Positions 48,845-59,832 of a stretch of 64,000 nucleotides of DNA are shown piece after piece. Source of the DNA: Tolypeutes matacus (Eukaryota; Chordata; Mammalia; Cingulata; Chlamyphoridae); NCBI GenBank assembly GCA_026826555.1, contig JAKSZT010053769.1:2014505-2078504 (forward strand). Reading direction: 5' to 3'. The first letter of the stretch is position 1. Every line of letters begins with the position of its first letter. Position numbers and translations under genes: made by a program. The notes below the pieces were generated by a model. That model was not told where the DNA came from, did no database searches, and saw only the letters and a program-made list of their open reading frames with translations.

Positions 48845-49055
48845 GCTCAAGGACTACAGTGTTACAGATTAGAGAATTTGGACAAGAAGAAATGATGTTG
48901 TGAGGAAGATCTGCCCAAAGAGCAAGGAGAAAGCATTCTAGGCAGAAGAATAGTGCAAGGAGTATAAAATAGAACAAAGAGAGAAAATGAAGGCATCTTC
49001 ATTAAATGATTAAATGTGCTTGTGTACATGGAGGGGGTATAGTGACAGGCTAATA
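48845..49055 (-). repeat. Probable L2 LINE fragment (antisense)
   Basis: 'ctgcccaaagagcaaggag', 'aagcattctaggcagaagaatag' and 'gtgcaaggagtataaaatag' resemble the antisense L2 'gagcattccaggcagaggga' region. Confidence 0.45.
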
Positions 49056-49057
49056 GA

Positions 49058-49295
49058 TTAATAATAGAAGTTCCATTAATTGAGTGCTAACTCTATGCCT
49101 GGGATTGTACCAAGAGATTTCTGTGGATTTAGACCTCAAAACAATCATGTAAAGTAGTTACTATTATTATTCCATCTGAAATATAGAAAATTGAGATTTA
49201 GTGAGATTAAATACTTCAATCAAGATCACACAACTGGTAAACACCAAAGTCAGGATTTAAACCATGCAGTTTTTAACAAATGTGCTATACAACTG
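49058..49295 (-). repeat. MIR SINE
   Basis: A nearly full antisense MIR: 'ttgagtgctaactctatgcc', 'cctcaaaacaatcatgtaaagtag' in outline, 'gaaaattgagatttagtgag', 'caatcaagatcacacaactgg' in outline, 'gtcaggatttaaaccatgcag' in outline. Confidence 0.85.
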
Positions 49296-49329
49296 TGGCA
49301 GGCTAAAGGGAATCTACAGATTTTTAGCC

Positions 49330-49785
49330 TGAATACCAGGACAAGGAAACCCTACATGAAAAGGTGAATTATTTTGAGCAAGGATATGAGAAAATCAGAG
49401 TTTTATTTAGGAAAATTGATAGTGAGATAGGAAAAACGATCAGGCAAGGAATGGGTTGAAAGTAGAGAACCATGTAGCAGATTATTTTGAGAGTGTAGCA
49501 GAGTAGAAATTACAAATTTGAAATTGCCTGATGGGAACAGAAATGGAAAGGAGGAAGAACAGAAACAGGGAAATATGAGAAAAAACAGAAATTCAAGACA
49601 AAGAATTGGAGTCCACTAACACGGAAGCTGGGGGTTAGACTAGGAAGAGGGAACATTTCAAGATGGCTTATTTCTGAACAACGGCAAGAAGAAAGTTTTG
49701 AGGGATGAGGATAAGTTCATTTTTTATAATATTCTTGAACTGTCAGTGTGATATATTGACAGAAAAGTCTAGTAAGCAGATGACT
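49330..49785 (-). repeat. Probable L2 LINE fragment (antisense)
   Basis: A purine-rich body with 'ggaaaggaggaagaacag' and 'gtccactaacacggaagctgg', of the same character as the other antisense L2 stretches. The immediately following sequence is sense L2, so the join at about 49790 is between two L2 pieces of opposite orientation. Confidence 0.4.
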
Positions 49786-49789
49786 ATTT

Positions 49790-50995
49790 CTCAAGAGTCT
49801 CTCAAATCAACATGTCTAAACTAAATTAATTAAGGCCCACAAAAATAACAGCAAACCAATGTGATCCTACTGTAATTCTCCTTCACTTGGTACTGGGCAT
49901 CCCTTGCTGCAAATTCCACAAGGCTAGGTCATTCTTGATGTCTTTTCATCATCAGCTCATAGCCTCATCTCCAGACTATCACAAGTTCTACAAATTTCAC
50001 TTCATAAATCTCACTGAAATTTATCAGTTTATCTCCATTTACATTGTTACCACTATAGTCCAGACTCAAATAATCACTCACCTTTATTTCAAAAATGGCC
50101 TCCTAACTGGCTATACAACTTCCATGTGGCTGACCACCAATTCTTCCTATACACTGCAGCTAGAGTAGTCTCATCAAGATATAGATTATGTTGTCAGATA
50201 CCACCATATCCCTTAAATCCACAGTTACTTCTATTGCTATAAGGTTAAAGGCTAAACAGCCTCAATTTCAAGGTCCTGTACCATGTGACTCTCATATCCT
50301 ACCTTCTCTGGCTGGTACAGACTTCTTACAATCTTCAGGTCAACCTTGCAATAAGGTCTTTTTATATGTTTTCGTATGTTTCTTTTATTATCTAAATATC
50401 TACTCATCATTCATATTTCAGTTTAGAATAACTTCTTTAAAAGGCCTTCCAAAAACCCCTGATTAGGTCAAATAATACTGTTTATTTTGAACATTCATTT
50501 CCAATACAATTTCAAATTTACTTGCAAGGTTATTTGATTTGTTTTCTCTCTATTAAAACAACAACAATTCATGCTTTAATCTGCTTCAGTCAGGCTTTTA
50601 ATCCACCACTTCACTAAAGCTGCCATTTTCAATGTCAGCAAAGACCTATATTTCTCAATCCTGTGGTCAATGTACAATCAATGTACAATGCTTGACCTTT
50701 CATTTAGCAATCAACACATTTCAAAGGAAATTTCTTTTTGAAACACTTCAATACTTGACTTCCAGGGAAATGCATTCTCCTAGTTTCCTTCAGCTGCTCG
50801 CTCTCAGTTGCCTTTGCAAGTTCCTCCACCACTTCTCTACAGCTAAAGGTTGGTGTAGCTCAAGGCTCAGAACCACACCCTCTTCTCTGCCTAAATTCAA
50901 TGCCTAGATGATCTCTCCGGGTTTCAGGTCTGTATATATCTCATGCCTCCTGACAACCTCCCCATTTTTGCCAGCCATTCCCCTTAGTTTCACCA
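49790..50995 (+). repeat. L2 LINE fossil (ORF2 C-terminal region)
   Basis: Sense L2 landmarks: 'ctctcaaatcaacatgtc', 'aatggcctcctaactggc' (about 50093), 'ctgcagctagagtagtctcatc' in outline, 'caatttcaaggtcctgtacc', 'catatcctaccttctctgg', with a further fragment later ('cctcatgcctcctgacaacc'). The 93-, 92- and 91-codon frames at 49887, 50188 and 50632 lie on this fossil or next to it. Their local lack of stops is a residue of LINE coding sequence or chance, not a gene. Confidence 0.7.
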
Positions 50996-50999
50996 TGTT

Positions 51000-51387
51000 T
51001 AGTTTCCTAGTGTTACTGTAACAATGGACTACAATCCAGATGGATTAAAAGAGCAGAGATTTATTGTCTTACAGTTCTGGAGGCCAGATGTCCAAAATCT
51101 GTAAGGGAGAATCCTTCCTTTCCTCTTCCTCGCTTCTGGTGGTTTGTTGATAATCCTTGGACTTCAATCTCTGCCTCAGTTGTCATACGGCATGCTCCCC
51201 TGTGTCTGTGTCCATTCTTCCCTTCTTATAAGAACACAGTCATGTTGGTTTAGGGCACACCCTCATCCAGTTTGGTCCGATCTTAGTGAATCACATCTTC
51301 AAAATGCTGTTTCCAAATAGGGTCACACTCACAGGACTGGGGATATGAAGATATCTTCTCGGAGGACACAATTCAACCCATAACACA
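51000..51387 (-). mobile_element. MaLR MLT1-like LTR inserted in L2
   Basis: Antisense MLT1-type order: 'gtttcctagtgttactgtaac', 'cttacagttctggaggccag', 'ggagaatccttcctttcc', 'cttctggtggtttgttg', 'caatctctgcctcagttg', 'cttcttataagaacacagtc', 'gtttccaaatagggtcacac', 'ggacacaattcaacccataac'. L2-type sequence lies on both sides ('catatatccaactgcctattt' follows), so the LTR entered an L2 copy. Confidence 0.85.
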
Positions 51388-51388
51388 A

Positions 51389-52175
51389 CCTCATATATCC
51401 AACTGCCTATTTAACATCAAGTCTTGGATATCTTAGAGACATTTCAAATTATTTCCATAGAAGGCTGGGGCATATTAAAAACATTTCATCTAGAGTATCA
51501 TATTTTTTTAAATAGTGCCTACTCCCCATCACTCTCTTTCGTATTGCCAGCCTTACTATTCCTCATTGCACTTATATCTAAAAGTATATCATGTACTTGA
51601 TGATAAACATGAAGCCCCTGTCCGTGCCTTTTCTCTCCCTGCCTGGATCAGCACATAAGTAAACCTGGGGATTTGTAATCTGTAACAGGGAATTGTAGTG
51701 TGTAAATCAGCCCTCTTTATCTCTTTTTCAGCCCTTTTCCTCTCTACCTGAGACTCATAATCTATTATTTTCTTCCATTTCCTTAATAAATTACTTGCCT
51801 AACTAAACTGGCTTGTACTTAAAATTCATTTTTTGTAGCTTAGCCAATAACCTAGAGAAAATCCAGCAACATATTCTTCATGGCACTTTTATCTAAAAGT
51901 ATATAATGTTCTTGATTGTTACTTACTATTTTCTCCATGAGAATTTAAGTTCCTGAATGTACTATTTTACCAATGGATTTCCAATATCTAGATCAGAACC
52001 TGGTATCAAGTAGCTATTCAAATATATTTGTTAAATTAAATAATTGAAAATAATATCAATTACCATTACAAAGCTGTAAACTCCCTAGGCACAGAAGCTG
52101 CTTCTGTGTTTGATTAGCTTTGTATTCCCAGTGCCTAGGAAAACCAATAAATATTTTTTGACTGCTTGAATAAAC
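51389..52175 (+). repeat. L2 LINE 3' region with two terminal copies and an insert
   Basis: 51389-51480 resembles the L2 'cagacccatatatccaactgcctactggacatctcc' block. A 44-base segment occurs twice (51557-51600 and 51872-51915) around a ~270-bp insert with a possible polyadenylation signal (aataaa at about 51785), perhaps an LTR relic. After that, two L2 3' ends follow in tandem: 51930-52045 ('gagaatttaagttcctgaatg') and 52070-52175 ('gctgtaaactccctaggcac', 'cccagtgcctagg', 'aataaatattttttgac'). Confidence 0.6.
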
Positions 52176-54930
52176 AGAAATAATATTAGGATAGACCAGT
52201 CTTACAAATGACAAAGGAGGATAAAGTTGCAACAAGGAGTGAAGTTATAAAAAATGGCAAAGGCTGAAAAGAGGCTAATAATGGCATGAATGGATAAAAG
52301 GAAAATGCATTTGATAATTAGGCATATCAGCAGCAGGTTATCATTGGCGAAGGAATTATTTGGTGGTGCAGAAGTAGAGGCCCCAAAGGTATGTGTGATA
52401 CAGTGCACATTATTCCTAATACCTGGGTTCTTTCACCCTCATCTGCCAGTACTGACATTTCCTGCACCATTACACACCTTTGTACTCCAACACCCCTCTA
52501 CCCTGCAAATAAAGGCTCCTTCTCCCTACTGGATATCTTATATCTTGAAAGATTGGCCTTCTTCATTTTCGTCATTGTGTGAAGAAGGAGCTGTACATCT
52601 GTAAGCTGTGAAGACAGAACACTCCTTAGAAAGCATACCACCAGGACATTTACAATTTGCTCTTTAAGAATTACAGTCTAAATACAAATGATAACTTTTC
52701 TTATTTGGTAGCATAAGGGAAATAAGAAAATAAAAAGACATTGGTAGATGTAAAGGCAACATGAAACTAGAATACAAATAAAAGACTGGCAATCTAAGAG
52801 AACATTTGCTGACTCCTCAAGATTTCCATTGTTTGGCCCCCTTCATTTTTATTTTTGTGTGAACAAGGAGCCATACATCTGAAAGCTGTGAGGGCAGAAC
52901 ACTGCTCTGAACTTGAGTTTCAGAGATGGCTACACATAAGGAGTGTTTGAGCCCTCTAAAACATTGAAATTTGGAGGTATAAATATTAAGAGCAGGGTTG
53001 GTACAATGTTTGCTAGCCTAACAGAATTTTTCTAAGTGTAATGATTTTCAAAACATTTAGCAGGACTATATAGCTTGCACACTGGGGGATATAACATAGA
53101 TAAAGAGGAGCACCCTGGAATTTCAGTAGCCAGGGAGTGTTAATGATGTTATGCAAGAAGCAGCAATTAATCTATGAACCAGTCCAGTAAAGAGATTTTT
53201 ATCATTGACTCAGAGCTGTTCAGAACCAAAAAGCTGGTTCAGGTTGTAGCATTGGTAAGCATGTGGACCATGACTCAGCTACATTTGGTCTTCACTTTGA
53301 TTTATTGTTACTCTAGCATATAATCCTTGCAAAGAATAAACACAAGATTAAGAATACAAGTGAGTAGATGTTCCCTGGAGCCTTGTTTTATTCCTCTCAG
53401 AAGTATGTTCAAAGTTCAGTCCTGTCAGAATCCCACACAGAGGGAGGAATCCTCCCAGTTAGCAAATCACAATCCTGGGATTCAGGTGTCTTATAACCAT
53501 GGGTGTGGGGAGGCGGCCAGGGAGAGGGGGATGTCAGCACTCAAGAGCTAGCACTCTTTGCTTTAGTGAAATTCTTGTACACCACAGTTATATCTCTTTG
53601 TGCTTCATCAGCCAAACATTCAGCGTAACAGGCCAAGCCATGGCATACCACAAACATTACTTAGAAAATCACCCTTATTCCCAAAGGAGATAGAAGGAGA
53701 CGTTCATCTCACAAAGCTATGCTCACATTTAGGAAACAGAGTTGCATATCCAGTTAATAGCGAATAGCCATTCCTTGGGTGAAAACAAGCCACCAACAGT
53801 TTGCTGGCCATATCAGAAAGAATAAATCCCCAAAGAAATCAATTAACAGTCTCTTGGTGATCTAAAGTAGATAATGAAAAGAACAGATTCCTATAATGAG
53901 GACATGAAATCCTACTCCAAATCTCCAAAAACCAAAAACTGTGAAATTATTGGAATCTGGAACATGAGACAGAGGGAACCCTGACCAGACCAAAGTAGAC
54001 ACTATCTTTAATGCAAGACCCACCAAAGAGGTTATTTGTCCAAGTTTAAAATTATTCATTTGTTTCCTGTTTGACCTAGGATAAATATTATTCAGAAATA
54101 TATTGACCTCTTTGAGTGATGTCTGAAACTAATAATAAGGGAGAAAATTAGACATAAATGCATTAAAAATACTTCAGCTTATCAGAATTTACCTAATCAT
54201 AAAATTTAATGTTTATCTCTAGTCTGAAAATCTTCCCATTTCATATAGCTTTCATTTCCTTATAAAGTTATGCCTTTTGAAACCCCACAAACAAAATTAA
54301 TGAGGGCATATACTATACTATATTCCAGGAAAAATGAGAATACATTTTTTAGGTCACAGCCAACCTTATTTATATTGCTTAGATAAAATTACACAGAAAA
54401 GAAATACAAAAAATCCAAAGGCTATTCTATGGACTGCCACATTCTATGACTTCTGAAGCTGCAGATAAATAATAAATACACACACTAGTAAACTGCTATG
54501 AATGAATCCACTGAAGAATAAGATTTGATATGTTTTATCCCTAAAATGTCTCATTTCACACATTTGGTGATGTCTGCCTAATGGAAAGAATGGAGGAAGG
54601 ATCGAGCTATTGGAAAACAAGAACCTGAAACAAGTGATCCATCCCTGCATCAAACCTGGAACAATGATTTTAAAAAAATAGAAATAAAAACTTTCAAAAA
54701 GCATTTTTAACATTTCTTGTAGAAAATATTTGATTTAGCTGAGAAAAACATTTTCTTTCTCTTGCCATTGGCACATCTTCATTTAAATGTGACTGAGAAA
54801 ATGACAAAAGCACTAGCAGACCAAGTATCGTCTATTCTCTCCCCATAAATGACTTCTTAGCTTTCTGCTTACTTTTTAGGAGTCCTCAAAATTTCTATGC
54901 TCATTTTTGTTGAATACTGAAAATAACCCT
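52176..54930. other. Mostly unclassified sequence, no gene
   Basis: About 2.75 kb. It contains two related 71-base blocks (52553-52623 and 52833-52903). Other parts (53120-53700) are of moderate GC and look single-copy. Open frames of up to 104 codons overlap on alternate frames without recognisable protein features. Confidence 0.4.
52553..52903. repeat. Pair of diverged 71-bp direct repeats
   Basis: 52553-52623 and 52833-52903 align without gaps at about 83 percent: both contain 'ttggcc', 'cttcatttt', 'ttgtgtgaa', 'aaggagc', 'tacatctg', 'aagctgtga' and 'cagaacact'. The repeat period is 280 bases. They could be a local duplication or two fragments of an unrecognised repeat. Confidence 0.85.
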
Positions 54931-54938
54931 GATCTTCC

Positions 54939-54947
<9 letters not shown>

Positions 54948-54982
<35 letters not shown>

Positions 54983-55145
54983 TATTTATTTATTCATTTA
55001 CCACCCCCTTGCTGCTTGTGCTCGCTGGGTCAGCTAACCGCGCCATGTGGGCGGGCTTGCCTTCACCAGGAGGCCCTGGGAACTGAACCCAGGGCCTCCC
55101 ATATGGTAAACGGGAGCCCTACTGATTGAGCCACAGCCGCTTCCC
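54948..55145 (-). mobile_element. DAS-III SINE with 13-bp TSD
   Basis: A complete antisense DAS-III SINE. The A tail appears as a T run of about 27 from 54948 to 54975, then (atttatt)n, 'cccccttgctgcttgtgctc', 'gggcttgccttcaccaggagg', the B-box complement 'ggaactgaacc', and the head ending 'gccacagccgcttccc' at 55145. The duplication ttcccagttcttt flanks it at 54935-54947 and 55146-55158. The perfect flanks indicate a recent insertion. Confidence 0.94.
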
Positions 55146-55158
55146 TTCCCAGTTCTTT

Positions 55159-55590
55159 ATACCCAGCTTCATAGTATCAATGTCAACAATCAATTCATAA
55201 GCTGTGTCACAAATAAAACAAATGCATAAATCCAACTTTAGCTGCTAAATTTAAAGAAATAAAGTTCCAATTACTATACTTGATCAAGTTAAGAATAACC
55301 TTTCTCTAAAAACAGAAAAATATGATTGGGTATTACTTCCAGAATGTGCAAAGGTAGTCAATATTAGTTATTTCCAAGGGAAAAATATGCCAAAAGACAG
55401 GCACCAGTTCAGAATCAGTACAAACTATACTTAATAAGTGGACAAAGAGGAGGTCAGAAACAGTATATTACAAAGAATGAAAGAGATGATTGCTTAGTTT
55501 ATGCAATAGAGTAGACTGGATCTGTTGATCCAGCACATGATTTTATGAGAAAACCCATCATCCCCAATCAAGAAGGGGTAATTATCAGAG
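55159..55590. other. No feature recognised
   Basis: About 430 bases without a classified repeat or gene. Confidence 0.4.
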
Positions 55591-55594
55591 TTCA

Positions 55595-56700
55595 CTTATT
55601 TATTCTTCACTTTTTAGGTATCCATTTTATATCAGATACTAAGAACTGGGGGAAACAAAGAACTAGAAAAAACAACAGGTATGCCAGTAGGGTGAGAAAG
55701 TAACACAGACACAGAAAGAGAACTTTAAAGCAGTTTAGTGTCAAAGGAATATTGGGATTGGAAGGGAATAAATTATCAATAGACATTCTGCAAGAAATAA
55801 AGAGAGCCCATGTTATGAAGCATTGTCTAAAAGCAAGGGATACAGAGAATGTGTGGTGGAGTGGGGAGGAAAGGTTAAAGCAGTTGTGGATGTTAATATA
55901 TTTTTAAAATAAAATCCAAATTTAATTCCACTGTTCAAGTGTCAATACAAAAAAATTAAAATAAAATAAATGAACCAAGAGGGAGAGGTTAAGGATACTC
56001 GTGTCTCTCTTTTCTTAAGAAAATATGATGTGGATATGTGGCAGGACTTTATGAGAAAGCTGCTTTGAAGAATGGAAAGGCAAACTAAGTTTGGGGACAC
56101 AGAAGGATTACCAGGGTCAGACTAATATGGGAGATCACGAATTTATTATGACACCTGTTTTGTGATTTTCAATAGCACTCAATAATCCAAGAAAAAGCAA
56201 AGCCAGATTGCTCAACTGAGAAAGGGTGAGAATTTTGCCAGAGGTAAAACAGAAGGAAGAAAGAGTACAGGGAAATGAAGATTTGAGCAAGAGAGTTACT
56301 CAATTTGTATATTAGGTCTGGCATGGATAGGAAGGGGAGACAGATTGGGCAAAGACTCCTTAGAAGAATATGAGCTGTGTTAAGGTACTAAAGGTTTCTG
56401 AGAGGGAGAGAGATATATTATTACTGTATTGTAATTCATGATTTCAAAGGCGAGACGTTCCATATAATACCAAGATACAAAATGGAGCCTTTGGTCAATG
56501 GTAAACAAGGAATGGAGTATAATGTTAATGCATGTAAGGCAGACAAGAGATTTCCCTCAAGGGTATTAACTGTTTTGCCAACATATACACTGAAAGCAAT
56601 CAAATGAGGACAAGTAACAGCAATAAAAGGAAAATAGTTATTCAGATTTCTAAATCTGAAGAAGTAATAAAGAAGATGATAGATAAAAGTGAGAAAAAAC
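55595..56700 (-). repeat. L2 LINE fossil (antisense)
   Basis: Begins with an antisense L2 3' block ('cacttatttattcttcac', 'tatatcagatactaagaactggggg') and continues as purine-rich antisense body ('gtgtcaaaggaatattggg', 'ggaaggggagacagattggg', 'gaagaatatgagctgtg', 'gcgagacgttccatat'). Its 5' side meets the sense L2 at about 56800, so the two fossils diverge from a common centre. Confidence 0.5.
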
Positions 56701-56799
56701 TATTGTATTATAAGAGACAAAGCAAAACAATCAATACATCTTGAATAAAATCTCTATTTTTGTGCTGGATCCCAAGCAGCTGGAGAGAATCACACACTT

Positions 56800-58092
56800 A
56801 ACTAAATTATTGTCATTGTAAATTCAGGACCATGTATTTAAATGGCACCCAATAGTTCCCAGATCTTTGAATAGGTCTCTGGTCAATTACTTCCTCTACC
56901 TTGTCCAAGGACTATTCCAATTTTCTCTGCCTTGTTCAAACTCTACAAAGAATATTTAAAATACTTGAAATATCCTCAATTTCTCATTACAAAACATACA
57001 CATCTATTCTGATTATTCTTTTCTCCCCTTCATTCTCTCTTTCTTTATAGAGGATGTTCCTCCTGGTCAAAGTCAATCCATTCTCCACGCATCTTGGATC
57101 CTATTCAATCCCACATTCTAAAGTATCTAACAACGCCTTTTCTCTTCTATATGTTTAATCCCTCTAACTTCTGATAGATATTTAAACTTGCTCAAAAAAC
57201 TCCCATCCCAAAAAGCAAAAGCTCCCTCAAACCTCTACTATTCTCCAGAAATAGCTCTATCTTTCTTCAAACCATAATGGACAATTTTTTGAATGAGTCA
57301 GTTTCCATATCCTTAGCTCCTATTCACTCCTTAACATGTTCACATCTGGGTTTCGCCTCCAACACTTCAGCAGTACAACTTTAGCTAGGTTCACCAATGA
57401 TCTTACTGTGTCCAGATCCAAAGGATATTTTTTTAGTTTTCATCCAATTATTTTCTTTAACAAAATCCAGCAGTGTTTCCTGACCTTTGGGATGCTATAA
57501 ATTTCTCATTTTTCCCTCCCTTTATGAAAATTCATTTTCACCATTTGCAAACTCTTCTAGTCTGATATACTCTTAAAAAATGAGGATCATTAACATCTCT
57601 TCCTAAAATTACCTTCTTTCTCACTCAACATCCTTTCCAGAGGATTCTTATCTACCCCCAAAGGCATTAAATACCACATATACCACTAAAATTATATATA
57701 TTTTTCCCAGTTTATCATACTGACTTTTTATTCCAATGTTTCATGCAATGCTTGGAGGAATGAAAACTTTTTCAGATGAGGGTAAATAATGATCTCTAAA
57801 CATAAGCCTTTAAGGGCTTTTATTGTCCTGTTATGAATAAATTCTAACTTTTCATGCAAGACCCAATGCATATCCTAATTATCGATGATTAATTCCTTAG
57901 TCTTCTGCTCCCAGCTCGTACATAGCCCATGGTATTATAATTTCTGCCTTTATCTGCCCTCCTCGATCCCCAAAATTAGGAGCTATTTAATCAGGGCCAG
58001 GTTCTATTCATAATTTACTTCCCAACACATACTAGAAAGTCTCATGTAAGATAGGTGCTCAAAAATGTTTTAATAACTAATTGAATGACAAT
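56800..58092 (+). repeat. L2 LINE fossil (reverse-transcriptase region to 3' end)
   Basis: At 57385-57480 the sequence 'ttcaccaatgatcttactg' followed by 'ttagttttcatccaattattttc' is recognisably the L2 block encoding the reverse-transcriptase core around 'DLSAAFDT', heavily mutated. Later blocks are 'ctcactcaacatcctttccag', 'cttttcatgcaagacccaatgc' and the terminus 'aagataggtgctcaaaaatg' then 'aactaattgaatgac' ending at about 58092. This is the most complete L2 copy in the window, though disrupted everywhere. Confidence 0.65.
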
Positions 58093-58097
58093 AGACC

Positions 58098-58240
58098 AGC
58101 ACTTCCTAAACTGTGCTCTGGAGTTTTTAGAGTTATTAATAGACACAACCACAAGGAAGGAGTATAAATAAAGTCAAAGAAGTTTGTACTAAATCGCACT
58201 CCAGGAGATTCCAACACACACTTACAACTGAGGACCATAA
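58098..58240 (-). repeat. Possible MER20-type hAT transposon remnant
   Basis: The outer parts 'cacttcctaaactgtgctctgg' and 'ctccaggagattccaacacac' then 'gaggacca' resemble the two ends of reversed MER20. The middle does not match, so this is tentative. Confidence 0.35.
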
Positions 58241-58252
58241 AAAATCCTGGGT

Positions 58253-58281
58253 AAAAAAGAAAGAAAAGAAAAGAAAAGAAA
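58253..58281. repeat. (GAAAA)n simple repeat
   Basis: Several tandem units of gaaaa (aagaaagaaaagaaaagaaaagaaaa). Confidence 0.95.
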
Positions 58282-59232
58282 ACTATTTACCTGTGTTTAA
58301 ATTTAAATAAGGAAAGTTCTCTCTCCTGTCCTCTTTTAACCCACCTATTAGCAATCCTCAAGCAGTTTTTCCTTATCTCTTACCATGGTTTGGATTTTAA
58401 CTCTTTAGTGTCAGTTAAACAGATGTTAGAGAGCCACAGGGTATGGCACTTTAACCTTCACCCAAGAGGCTCCCTGATGGTAAGTTACAGATGCTAATCC
58501 CTTAAATATAGCTTTGATACTTAGTGGAGAGGAAATTTTGATCAATATAGTACTGCCGTACAATTGCCATAGAAATCAAATCTAATAAATTCTTATTCTT
58601 TTCTTTTTCTTACAAATTATCAATCTCAAGAATTAAAGGACATTGCCAGTTATAAACAATAGCAAGGTTATGATAGCCACACTGAAGACATTGTTTTGTT
58701 TTGTTCTGAAATCCCTCCTATAAACATAATATAGTTACTTAAGCACCTAATGCACCACCAAGCAGTTAAGCACGAAGTTTGGATGATAAGAGCATTAATA
58801 GCTCCAAACAAAATTTCCACTTGACAACCTAAAATCTTACCACTTCATTTTCATAAAACGTTGTCTAGTGGAGTTCGGATAGAGAAAATTCAAAACCAAG
58901 GACCCAAAATAACAGTCTTCCCCTGCAAGGTTTTTATGTTATGCTTTCTTCAAGGTAAGACTGGGAAGGAACCCTGTTCACCAAATAGAAAGTTCTGACA
59001 TATGCTGTGACAAACAACATTATGTAACGATAGAGCATCCATCCTAGTAATCAGAACTCTTATTAAGAACAACACCATGACAAAGTGACTCATCAGCTTG
59101 TGTGCTCTTTCTCGATTCTAGTAATTTAGGACAAGAGTGGGGAAGTTACAAGTTGTTTATGTGCAGCCCAAAATGACAGGCAAGAGAAGTTACTAAGCAA
59201 CAATAAGTACTGGCATTTTTCTAATCTTTAAA
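58282..59232. other. No gene recognised
   Basis: About 950 bases of mostly AT-rich sequence without a classified repeat. Confidence 0.4.
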
Positions 59233-59306
59233 AGCTGCCACAAACTGAATAATCCTATAATATAAAGGTAGCTGCCACAAACTGAATAATCCTATAATAT
59301 AAAGGT
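59233..59306. repeat. Perfect tandem duplication, 2 x 37 bp
   Basis: agctgccacaaactgaataa followed by tcctataatataaaggt occurs twice without a single difference (59233-59269 and 59270-59306). The identity implies a very recent duplication, a polymorphic minisatellite-like locus or an assembly artefact. Confidence 0.97.
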
Positions 59307-59564
59307 AAAGGGAAAAGCAATATGGGCGTCATGTTTTTGACTGAATGAAAATGTTTTGCTCAATAATTCTAAAATTCTGATTCACCATGAGTTCATCTGT
59401 CTTGGTCTTAAGGAATACTTCAGGTTTGTGATCTTCTTGTACTCGTCAATGCCGGAGACCGGCTCTATAATGAAGCAAGCAAGAAAAATATTCTGCCAGG
59501 GTCAGCATAGCAGAAAATATAATGGGGGAAGGGGATTTCTCATGAGTCTAGAATCTAGCTTGTT

Positions 59565-59594
59565 CCCCCGGGGGCGCCCCCCCCCCCCCCCCCC
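59565..59594. repeat. G/C-only block ending in an 18-base C run
   Basis: cccccgggggcg is followed by 18 consecutive C (59577-59594). The surrounding several kb are AT-rich, and no other such run exists in the window. It may be a genuine unstable homopolymer or a sequencing or assembly artefact. Confidence 0.95.
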
Positions 59595-59689
59595 GTAAAT
59601 AGGATCTTCTGTTTTCTCTATCTCTGCTCTTTGGTTTTTTTCATAACACGTATTAAAAAGACAACAACAAATCAAGTGTTTGTCTCTTT

Positions 59690-59832
59690 GCTTAAGAGTT
59701 TGCCTCTATCTCTCTTTCACTGAAGTATAACCTTTATAATGTACTAACTTGTCTGTCATGGTTTCTCTTCCTTCTCCCAAGCCTGGCACAGCATTTGGCA
59801 CAGAGTAGCCCATCAATGACTGAAGGATGAAA
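59690..59832 (+). repeat. L2 LINE 3' end
   Basis: 'caagcctggcacagcatttgg' then 'cacagagtagcccatcaatgac' in outline, followed by 'tgaaggatgaa', is the L2 3' terminus. Confidence 0.7.

Noticed and set aside
49887..50907. Series of 91-93-codon plus-strand frames that might be exons
   Set aside because: They sit mostly on L2 ORF2 and 3' sequence with consensus blocks in order. The shared frame openness is a LINE relic or chance.
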